DNA from: Biomphalaria glabrata
Taxonomy: Eukaryota > Mollusca > Gastropoda > Planorbidae
NCBI RefSeq assembly: GCF_947242115.1
Contig: NC_074715.1
Coordinates: 35,578,586 to 35,642,585, forward strand
Direction: 5' to 3'
DNA length: 64,000 bases
Notes under the pieces: model-generated
What the model was told of the DNA's origin: nothing
Seen by the model: only the letters and a program-made list of their open reading frames with translations
Databases searched by the model: none
Position numbers and translations under genes: made by a program
Shown here: piece after piece, positions 1-10,600 of the stretch
Numbering within the stretch: the first letter of the stretch is position 1
Layout: every line of letters starts with the position of its first letter

Positions 1-530
1 ATGCCCTCTTGACAAATATCTCTTACAAATGTCATGCCCTCTTGACAAATATCTCTTACAAATGTCATGCCCTCTTGACAAATATCTCTTACAAATGTCA
101 TGCCCTCTTGACAAATATCTCTTACAAATGTCATGCCCTCTTGACAAATATCTCTTACAAATGTCATGCCCTCTTGACAAATATCTCTTACAAATGTCAT
201 GCCCTCTTGACAAATATCTCTTACAAATGTCATGCCCTCTTGACAAATATCTCTTACAAATGTCATGCCCTCTTGACAAATATCTCTTACAAATGTCATG
301 CCCTCTTGACAAATATCTCTTACAAATGTCATGCCCTCTTGACAAATATCTCTTACAAATGTCATGCCCTCTTGACAAATATCTCTAACAAATGTCATGC
401 CCTCTTGACAAATATCTCTAACAAATGTCATGCCCTCTTGACAAATATCTCTTACAAATGTCATGCCCACGTGAAGAAATAATCTCTTACAAATGTCATG
501 CCCACATGAAGAAATATCTCTTACAAATGT
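1..530. repeat. 33-bp minisatellite, about 16 units, cut by window edge
   Basis: Fourteen almost identical 33-bp units beginning ATGCCCTCTTGACAAAT run head to tail from 1 to 462. Two diverged units follow (463-497 and 498-530), in which CTCTTGAC is replaced by CACGTGAAG or CACATGAAG. Only two units carry a T-to-A change (about 388 and 420). Because 33 is a multiple of three, two forward frames stay open through the array and would give an 11-residue repeat (LTNISYKCHAL). No start context, splice site or flanking coding sequence supports translation, so I treat it as non-coding satellite DNA. The array begins at base 1, so its true length is unknown. Confidence 0.95.
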
Positions 531-619
531 TAAAACAACAATAACAAATATTTACGGGATTTAGGCAACACTAACTATTGCTTAGGACCCCCCCCCCCCT
601 AATATTTAGCCCTATGAAT

Positions 620-1197
620 TTCACAAGTGACTTCAAAAGAGAAGATAACTAAGGGCTTTTCAAGTCTAAATGCGGAAATTTACTCAGGAGTCATTTTTCT
701 CATATCAGTATCTAAAGAAAAAATATTTTCGCCAATCCCAATAGTTGCTTCGTTAACAAATGTGAGATTAAATAATAATAATAATTTAATTTATGGAGCG
801 CTGTTAGCAGACAATGTTGGCTTAATGCGCTTTGATAGTATATGGACAGAAGGCCTTCTTATGGTCCGACATTTACGCTGGACAAGAGACGTATGGGGGA
901 CGAAATTATGCCACAAGCAGTCTTTTTTTTTTTTTGGTGAGCTGAAAGGTGGTCGACGTTACAGAGGTGCGCCACAGAAAACACAAAGACCAGCTTAGGC
1001 ACCAACTTGCTTTAACGGACATAGAAGAGAGCATCTGGTTGCAGGCGGCTTCAGAACGCAACAGCTGGAGGTCTCTAAGAAAGACCAAAAGAAAATTCGC
1101 TGCCGTGAACAGACGTTGCAGCTGGGTCTGTGTAGCCACGGGAAATACTGCATTCCCTATCTTCGGTCTCGAAGACACACCTTATTATTATTATTAA
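620..1197 (+). mobile_element. LINE reverse-transcriptase C-terminal tail, decayed
   Basis: Translated pieces at 820-1000 (RHLRWTRDVW..., then GELKGGRRYRGAPQK) and 970-1140 (HKDQLRHQLALTDIEES, AASERNSWRSL) match the conserved tail of animal non-LTR reverse transcriptases, in which an R-L-R-W-x-G-H-V motif is followed by GELxxGxRxxGxPxKR and a W-rxA stretch. The reading frame shifts between the two pieces, close to a T11 run at 922-932. The element ends in a short ATT repeat at 1182-1197, as many LINE 3' ends do. The 5' part is missing. The clade is not resolved. Confidence 0.75.
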
Positions 1198-1230
1198 ATC
1201 ATCGAAACCATTTTAAGAAACACGAATGTA

Positions 1231-1290
1231 ATCACTTCCGGTTGACATGCGGCGGGATTTGTTTATAAACAAATTACATTTTTTAGAGAC
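1231..1290 (+). promoter_or_regulatory. Candidate DSCC1 promoter with ETS and E2F-like sites
   Basis: ACTTCCGGT at 1234-1242 is the reverse complement of the ETS consensus ACCGGAAGT. CGGCGGGATTT at 1250-1260 resembles an E2F half site. Both lie about 100 bp upstream of the proposed DSCC1 start at 1355 in otherwise very AT-rich DNA. E2F control would suit an S-phase replication gene, but that is inference. Confidence 0.4.
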
Positions 1291-2010
1291 CGATAATCTA
1301 GAATTCTAGATCTAGAATCTAGATCTTTAGAGTTAATAGAGTATAGATATAATTATGGCTTCTGAAAAAAGAAATGGATACAAAAACAGGTTTTCAAAAG
1401 CTTCAAACTTGTCTTTAGTTTAGTTTTAGACTTAGAATCTAGACTAGAGTGAGTAACTGTGTCTGACTCTGTGAGTACTGAGACTGATGACTGAGTGACA
1501 CTGAGTCACTCCGACTCACTGTCACCGTTCGGAATTATCTAGACTAGTCTAAGACTAAGTCTTCTGTCTTGTCTAGATTCTAGACTATCAGTATATCTAG
1601 ATATAGATCTAGATCTACTATGTCTATTTACTATACTAAAGTAGGCCTATCTCTAGTAGTGTGCTAGTCAAATCTTAATCTAGTGAGCTAAGACTAAGTG
1701 AGACTTTTACTTTAGTCTTACTAAGATTAACTTGAGTAAGAGTCTTAACTTAGTTAGACTAGGACTGACTTAGAGTTAGAGACTTACTACTTCCTTACTA
1801 GACATATATCTAGTGACAGTCTTGAGTCTTAGTTACTTAGTCAGACTTAGGCTTAGCCTTAGCTAAGTCTTAGAGTGACTTAGAGTCTTAGGACTTTATC
1901 TAGAATAATCTAGATCTAATATATAATTAGATTAGTAGATCTATAATTTATAATAGTATAATGATAATATATTAACTAGATTAGTAATTAAGACAAATTA
2001 AGTAGATATT
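1280..2010. other. CTAG/GACT-saturated low-complexity stretch, DSCC1 5' end and intron 1
   Basis: About 700 bp built almost only from TCTAGA, TAGATCTAGA, AGACTAGT, GACTTAG and similar words, many of them self-complementary. The proposed first exon lies inside it. There is no strict period, so it is not a simple tandem repeat. The same texture returns at 4800-5450 and briefly at 42540-42620 and 44090-44140. Confidence 0.7.
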
Positions 2011-4631
2011 TATATCTAGATCATAATTTTAAATTGTACATAACTTCAACCTTCATAAGAATTACTATTAGGGTAATTTTCACTTTTAGCTGGTGCAGTC
2101 CTGGCAACCACTGGCCATAACATTATAACATGCATGACTAGATGCTTGACGCCTAGGATGTAATCATCTTATTTTGAAGTAGCGTCTGTATGTTATAATG
2201 ATAATAAGTTGATTTGAATACCACAAGCTAAAAACTGATAGGAAGAGAAAGATAATATAATTATTATAATATAATGTAGAAATAATAGCGCTGTAGAGCT
2301 GACTCATAGACCTTTATTATAAATATTGTCAGCTAATAACTTGCAAGAGAGAGTAAATAAAACATATAGTAGGTACTTCGATAAACTGACCTAGATCCAT
2401 TTTTTCCCTCCCAAAAAATGGCTGAAAAGTGTGTCAGCACATTTTACCCTTTTTTTAAGGGTGGTCATTTCCATCAAAGTTTTAGCACATTGTATTTGAT
2501 TTCAGGACTAATTGTGATAACTTTTTGTTAACATAAGATATCAGAGATCATTTTTATTTGCTTTTGAAGCAAATCTGTTAAATTTTTCTTAACAAAAGTT
2601 TATGTGAAAGTTGACATTTTTACAACTTTTTCCCTATAAAAGTTACAACAATGCTGTTTGCTACAATAATTTATCATATTATGAAATGTGTATATTTCAA
2701 ATTTCATCAAATTCTCTTGGCGCACTTTAAAGATATTTGATATTAAAATTAACAAAGACAAAGAAGGGTAAAATTTTATTTTTTAAATAAAATAAAAGTG
2801 TTTATAGTTACAACAATCTCACTAATTCTATTGAATTTAGCATGTTAACATATATCTGTGTGCTAAGTTTGAACTTTGTAGCTTGGCGCACTCTTTAGAT
2901 ATTAATTTTCAAAGTTGATGGTTAAAATCTATTTTTAGTAACAACCAACACTGTGATTTACTGGAAATGGTCAACTTCTATCTATCACGTCCTATTTTTA
3001 GATAGGAATTTTTCATTTAGATTAACTTTTATAATGTTTAAATGCTAGATTATGGAGAGGGAATGTGTCTTTATTATAATGACTTTATAATGTGGAAATT
3101 TTATAGTAAAATAAATATTTTAAAATAATAATATTAAATATTAATTTATTTTTCATATTTTTAGCACTGCGAACTATTAATTAATTTTTTTTTCTGTGTG
3201 TTGTTTTTTTCTATTAGTATACATGTAAATGAATAGTAAATAAATGAGTACATTATATTTTTAAAATGATGAGCTATTACTGCACAAAAATTTAAGTAAA
3301 AAATCTTTTTATAACTTCTAAATAAATCGCAAGGTTTCTTTTTTATTTTATTGTCCGATGAAAGAAATTTTTCATTTACAATCTAATTTTAAAGCATTTA
3401 AATTCAGGCATTTTAAAATAATTAATTGCCATTGCTCTACAAAAAGGTTTAAACTGTTTATTAAACTTATAGTCATAAAATTTTAGCAAATATTTTTCTG
3501 CGCAGTGCTATTTTCATTTTTAATTTATAAAAATTATCTAAATATATATAAATAGCTATTTAAATACAGTAGAATTATAATTAAACAAAATAAAACACAC
3601 TACAAATCTCTAATTTTTTTATTTGTGATTTTTGGGCACATATGATGACAAAATCACATATAATTTTATTTTTTGTCGAAGGCTTTTTTTTATATATTTA
3701 TTCACTTTTTTTCAAAGATTTTATTGCTTGGTATTATTTTTTTAATTTGTTTTAACAGAATACATCCATCCATCCATCCCAGTGGCGCTACAGCCCATGG
3801 AGGGCTCTGGCCTGCTTTAACACATCCTTCCATTCAGATCTCTCCTGGGCCTTTCGTCTCCACGCCCTAACCCCAAGCTGCTTCAGATCTGCTTCCAGGT
3901 CATCTATCCATCGCATTCGGGGTCTGCCTTTGGGTCGCCTGCCTTTTGGTTTTTGCCTGTATACGATTTTCGCCCCTCTGTTGTCTGACATTCTTTCAAG
4001 GTGACCTGCCCAACGTAGTCTGTTCTTTTTTATTTCGTTCACTATTGGTGGGTCTTCATATAATTGATATAACTCATGGTTAGTGCGTGTCCTCCACCCT
4101 GTTTCATCCTGTATGGCACCATATATTTTCCTAAGGATTTTTCTTTCCCAAGTGTTAAGTAAATTTTCAGATGTCATTGTCAGCGTCCAGGTCTCACTTC
4201 CATACATTGCTGCTGGTCTTATTATAGTTTTGTATATTATTTTCTTGGTTTTACTTGAAATCATTTTGCTCTTAATTAGATGGTGGGTGCTATAAAATGC
4301 CCTGTTGCCTGCTGCTATTCTTTCCTTTATTTAACAGAATACAGGTTAATGAAAAAGAGTGTGAAGTTTCAACCCCATATCTTTAAGACTTTTTATAATA
4401 CGGTTAATTAAAGTTCAACTGTCAGTTGTTTCGGTCACAGATTTTTTTTCGCTTTACAAAGAAGGCTAATTTTTGGCCACTAAAAATTTAATAACTTCCC
4501 TCACAATTAACTCAGCAATATAAAATTGGTATCATTGGAAAGCATTTCTCAAGCTCTATCTAACCAAATAGGTTTCATTGCATTGTGATCATTTTGAAAT
4601 TTTTATCGAAGTACCTACATATAGTCATATA

Positions 4632-4663
<32 letters not shown>

Positions 4664-7600
4664 TAGTGCTGTAGCAATGTATAGTGATTAAACAAATAAG
4701 AATATAGACTCTATATTACTAGAAGTAGTATTTTTAAAATGTGGAGAGAGTAATATATTATTATTATTAAATTAAAATAATAACATAAAATGGTAGATCA
4801 AAATGAAAAAACTCTAGGTATAAATCTAGACTTATAGAATCTAGAATAGATCATGACTCATGTAGATATACTAATATATCATATAGATATAGACTAGTCT
4901 TATAGATCTAGGCTAGATTCCTTGAATCAGATTGATCTGTCTAGAAATTATCTTATGATTAATAGTTAATTACTAATAGTTACATTACACCAGATTTCTG
5001 TAATTTAGTTTTGTGGCAAAGGCAAGTAGCTGGCATCTAAACCAGTAAACTTCGGACAGGAAGGGATTGTTAGTCTTGGTTGGCTACCCACCTAGGAGAA
5101 GGCAAACTCAAACTTCTGCTTCCTTGCACCAAAAATGATGACTTAGTGTTTCTTTCAACACATTAGCTGCAAGGAGAGGAGGAACTGCTGTGTGGTCGAC
5201 ATTTTTCTGACCATATTATAGCTAATGCCCAAGCATTTATAGCATCTCATTTCTATGAAATGATCAATAGTTGTCTGAAAGAGGCCATTAGATTAGATGA
5301 TTGATCTAGATCTACTTCAAATTCTAGACTATAGAGCTAGATTATGCATGTTCACTTCTTAGTCTTTGAATGATTAATCCTAGATATAGAATCTAGATTT
5401 AGTTCAGCCTATAGTTTAGTAGTTATTAAAATATAGATCTAACATGATCTGATTTTATGTTAGTTGTTCTGGTTGGTGTATTTGTGCATTATTTAATGTG
5501 TGACCAGTCAGTATAAGTTACTATCACATGAATTTACATTTGACACCACCAATGACAGTGTTTCATTTCAAAAAGGAAGCTATGGTATTTTTTTTTCTTT
5601 ATTATCATGATTTTATGACAAGACTTTGGTTATTCTGGGGTAAAGTATTATTGATGTAAACTAGGTAGAAATGTGTATTTCTAGATCTTTAATGAAAAGG
5701 AGTAAACTGAGGAAAGTAATTGTGAATCATTTTTTTTTTATACAATAGAACAATAAAAAAACTTTTCAATTATGAAATGTTATTCATTTTGTTAATTAAG
5801 AAGTTTGTAAGACAAATTTATTTAAAAATGAAAAAAAATCATAGCTCCTGTTAGAATTTAAATCTGGTAAAAACAAACCAACATTGTTATAAACAGAAAT
5901 ATTGCACTTCTCTGTTCCATTGAGCTTAAATTTTATATTCAAGAAAATAAGCTTAAAGGACATAATGATTTTCTTTTTTTTTTTATTTAAATGTCTGTAA
6001 TTTAGTTCTAGATCTTAGAGTTTCTGTACTCCAAAAAAGTAAAGACTTTTTAAAAAATATAACACCACATATTTGTATGCTTTTGTACCAAGGACTCCTA
6101 TTGGTTCCAGGGTGACAATGTGTGCTATTGACTATTGACTTTGAAAATGTTTTCTTTCTGTATTTTGATTAAAATTTGAGAAAATGAAATTAAGCTTTGA
6201 TAAATAACTATTCTAAAATATTTCTAATAGATAAGTATTATTTGTAATAATTGCTGCTGTAACCTGTTAGACCTGGTCATTATATTTAACACATAAAACT
6301 AAATTTGCCACATGGAAATTCCAGTCACATTTGTGGAACTACTTTTACAACTTAAAGTCTTAACTATTTATATTAGATTTTGAAACTTGTTATTTTTTGT
6401 TTAATGTAGAACTTTACCTGACATTCAATGTGTGCTTGAGTTAGCAAAACTTGAATCTAAAGATCTGAAGCCTTGTGTTCAGTGTTTATTTTTCTCTGGT
6501 CAGCTTGAAAATGACAGCTTTAAATTGTTAGAATTAGATGAACCTGTCTTACAAGCTCTACAATCAGGTAAAAAGTAAGTATTGCACACTATGGATGTTA
6601 TCTTTCAAACTAAAACTAAAAAGTATAATATCAGATAAAATTTAATGAGTATATTAAGCTTTTCTTCTCTTTGTCAATTATGCAGACTTAAATCTCACTC
6701 TTTTTTAGCGGCTCCCGAAAGGGGAAAAGAGGCTATTAATTTTGTGTGAAATGTCTGTCCGTCCGTCCCGTTTAGATCTCGTAAACTAGAAAAGATATTG
6801 AAAATCCGACATCACAATATTTTAGACCATTCAAAGTTCTGATGCAACTGCTATTTTTTTTTTTTTCTGAAAGCGAAAAATTTAATTTTTAAAATCAGTT
6901 ATGCAAGCAGTTTTTTAAAGAGAAAAAGCTAATTAGTATGCATTATAAGTTAGACCTAATTTAAAACGAATAGTAATCTTGTAAACTTCATTTTCCTGAA
7001 CTATATTTATTATAGTGGAAATTTTTAAAAAAAAATTTTATTTCGAGGATTCCAAAATGAGATTTAGCCTTTTCAAAACAATAACATCAATTTTAAGACT
7101 TTAGTTAGGCAGGAGAGGCGCGGTAGCTGAGCAGCAAATGGCTTGGCTTACGAACGGGGTCCTGGGTTCGAATCCTGGTGAAGACTGGGATTTTCAACTT
7201 CGGAATTCTTGGGCGCCTCTGAGTCCACCCAGCTCTAATTGGTACCTGACATTAGTTGGGGAAAAGTAAAGGCGGTTGGTCGTTGTTCTGGCTACATGAC
7301 TTCCTCGTTAACCGTAGGCCACAAAAACAGATGAACTTTACATAATCTCCCCCAAGGTCTGAAAGGGGAACTAGTTAGGCCAGGTTCACATCTAACTTTG
7401 CATTCACTTGCACCTATCCTTTGATCTGCTGGACCGTTGGGGCACTACACAAGATCTGTCAACCTTCTTTCTCCATTCTGATCTCTCATTAGTCTTTGAT
7501 ATAATTTCATTTGGATGTTCTTTCTGAAAATATTGAAGCCTGACTGGGTGGACCACTTCGGGGGCCGATTTTGAGTTTGTGTTTCCACACAAACTGTCTT

Positions 7601-10600
7601 TGTAACCTTGTTTTTTTTTCATATCATTTTTCATTTTTTTTATCATACTAAATTTTAAAATATTTTGTTAAAGTCAACATTTCATATGAAATCACCTACA
7701 GTGTTAAAATTGCAACCATTGTAGGCCCACAGAGCCCCCATCTTGATCTCCCTTTCATGCCCAGTGTGGTATTGAAAGGTATCGTTATGAAAGCCTTTTG
7801 CAGGTTGGCAGATGTCAAACCTCAGGCTGTAAATTGTAAATCCTGCTATCCTAAAGTTCAAAATTGGTATCAGTGTTTCAGAAAAAAAAAATTCCATCAT
7901 AGTTATACATATGCACTCTTTTAGCAACATTTCATTATTGAATAATGAACAAGGAGCTGAAAACAAAATTGAGATAAAAAACACAAAAAAAAACAAGAAG
8001 CTAGAAAATAAATACAATTAGGTGATATTGCTTTAAAAAAAAAAAAAGAAATTACTATGCTACAAAATAAAACAAGTTAATTGATGTAATGCCCAGGCAT
8101 TCACCTCATTTCTATGAAATGTAGGTTATTAAAAATAATAATTTAACCCTATTTTGAGCTTACTTAAGTTTGGCCACTGTGCTGGAATAAAAGAAAGTAT
8201 ATATAATTTTATAAATATATAATTGGTCCGCTTTCCACTCTATGCCTTGCACAGTGTTCAATATGTTAAAAGAATGAGAGCTGTTATCTTCAAATAGATA
8301 CTTTTTTTTTTTTAGGGTAGAAATAAGAGGCGACCCCAGTGAGAATGCTGTTTTGGTCACAGACAGTGCAACATATGAGTTAAAAGAGGCAGAAACTTCA
8401 AACTCGATGCTAATGCTGCCAAAGTTAACCTTTGGACCTGATTTGCATGGAGATGGAAACACAGAGATTATTAACAGAGAGGTAGATGTAACAAAAAATG
8501 TAACAGTTCATTTTTCCAAGTGTCTTGCCATAGCATTATAAAAGTGAGAAGACTGATGTGTGGCAACTGTCATTTTTATATAAAGAAATTTTGTTAGTTT
8601 AAAATTTGTCACAAGTATTTTGTATTTTACTTTTTGTTTGTTCCCTCTCTCCACTATTGGACTTCTCTCTACAACCCATATTTAAGTCTCAGCTACATTA
8701 GTGATAAATGTAATCCTTGTAAATTTGTCATTACTTTACCATTTTTAATGAAGAAATGATTTCAAGTGTTTAGAGAAGACAGCCCAGGGCTCTTATTTGG
8801 AATATGTTTTGATTTTATCTAAATATTCTCTTTGCAATTTAAACCCTTGAAGCTCTATCTTTAACAATTACTATTTTTTAAAACCTCACTTTTTTTAAAG
8901 GATAGTCTTGAATATTTCATTCTAGTTTGCTCTAAATACTTCATAGGGTCTATTACTTCCATTGTAAAATAATAATGCTGTAACAGTTAATGTAACAAAT
9001 TATTCAATTTTTCTATAGTGTGGCTTAATTTATATTTGTCTTCCAAGATGTATTAATTACAATTTTTTTTTGTATATTATAATACTTTTATACAAGTAAA
9101 ATCTTTTTTTTTTTTGTTTCTAATGAAAGATTTTAAAAATATATTCATAGGTAACAGCTGTTGTGCACAATTATTATGAACTGCGGCCAATTAAACCTAA
9201 ACTTAAAAAACTGCGTGCCTTACTTATGGAAAATCCATATCGTGGCAAAGAATGTGAAGGAGATGAGCAGGATACTTATCAAAATGTAAAAAAAATTTTT
9301 TTCATTTCTGGTTCATTATTTGATTTTTAGCCTGTAAAGTTTATTATTTTAAAATGAAATGTATCATATTCTTGTTCAGCACACATTTGCAGAACTTCAG
9401 TCAACTGTGCAAGCCAGTGATCAAGAAATAAAAGCAGGTCTGGCAAAAATAAATGCTTGTGAAATTCAAGGTACTCATTCAAAAATAATGAATGCAAAGT
9501 TGTATTTTTAAAAAAATATATATATTTCTTGGTTATAGCAAAGATGTCTCCATGTACAATGTCTAAGTTTTAAGTTTTTGTTTGGATGAAGTTTACTGGA
9601 GTCTTAAAACACATGGATAACATTATTCAATATTTATTAAACATAAGATAATTTACTATTATGTTCACTGAGAGGTAAAGTGATTGGCTACAAAACTAAG
9701 GGATCATGTGTTCAAATTCAGGTGAAGACTGGGATTTTAAATTTCTCTAAAGGGTATCTAACATTAGGGAAAGTATAGACAGTTGGTCATTGTGCTAGCC
9801 ATATGGAATTTTAAATGTAGGCCATAGAAATTACCCCCCCCCCACACACACACACACACACACCCTTTCATACTACAAGGTCTGAAAGAAAATCTTTACC
9901 TATTCCTATTCATTATTTTTTTGTGTTTTCAATATTTATGGTATTTAGGTTTCTGGCGTCTACTAGATTTAGAATATTCAGCAACAGTGTTGTATCATAT
10001 AGTTCAGTTATGTGAAGAAAGAAATTGGTTTATAGAAGGATTAAATATGGAGGAGTGTTGCGAGGTTTTGTCAGAGCTTTTCCCGAGGTAATTTGTTTCA
10101 AAACACTTAACATTTGAAAAAATAACTCTTTAGGACTCAATGTAGTTATTTTAAGCTAACTTGATTAAATAATGTTTTCTTGACTTAGCAACAAAATTTC
10201 TGTACATATATAATTAACTGTTCTTAGGGAAGTTGTTGAGCACATGGTCAGGAGTCACTCAAAACATGATGATAGTTGTATGGAAACTGACAACTCAAGT
10301 AAGGCTAATTTTACTGACATTTTTTTCTTGATTATGCTTATAGCTCTGTTGATTACCATTGTTAAGCTGTTCCTTACAATTGACATGTATTTTTTTTTAA
10401 TACAGGTAATATTTTTTATCTATCTGAAGACAAAATTTGTAAACATTTTGCTGAAATGTGTTTACGGCATTCTGGGAAAGTAAGACTTAAATTGACTTAG
10501 CATTAAAGACAAAATGATGAAATTGTTAAATATTAAATAGGTTAAATTTGTTAAGGATAAATGCATATAGACTTGTTCTTTTTTTATGTCTTCTAAAAGG

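Noticed and set aside
29-482. Long reading frames across the 33-bp array as a repeat protein
   Set aside because: The frames exist only because the unit is 33 bp long and stop-free. There is no start context, flanking exon or splice signal.
7113-7190. Functional tRNA gene (good B box GGTTCGAATCC)
   Set aside because: No acceptor-stem pairing and the sequence continues into a SINE body shared with four other loci.
10244-10483. 79-codon frame on plus within DSCC1
   Set aside because: It spans exon 7, intron 7 and exon 8 of DSCC1 without respecting GT-AG borders. The spliced reading matches the DCC1 family.
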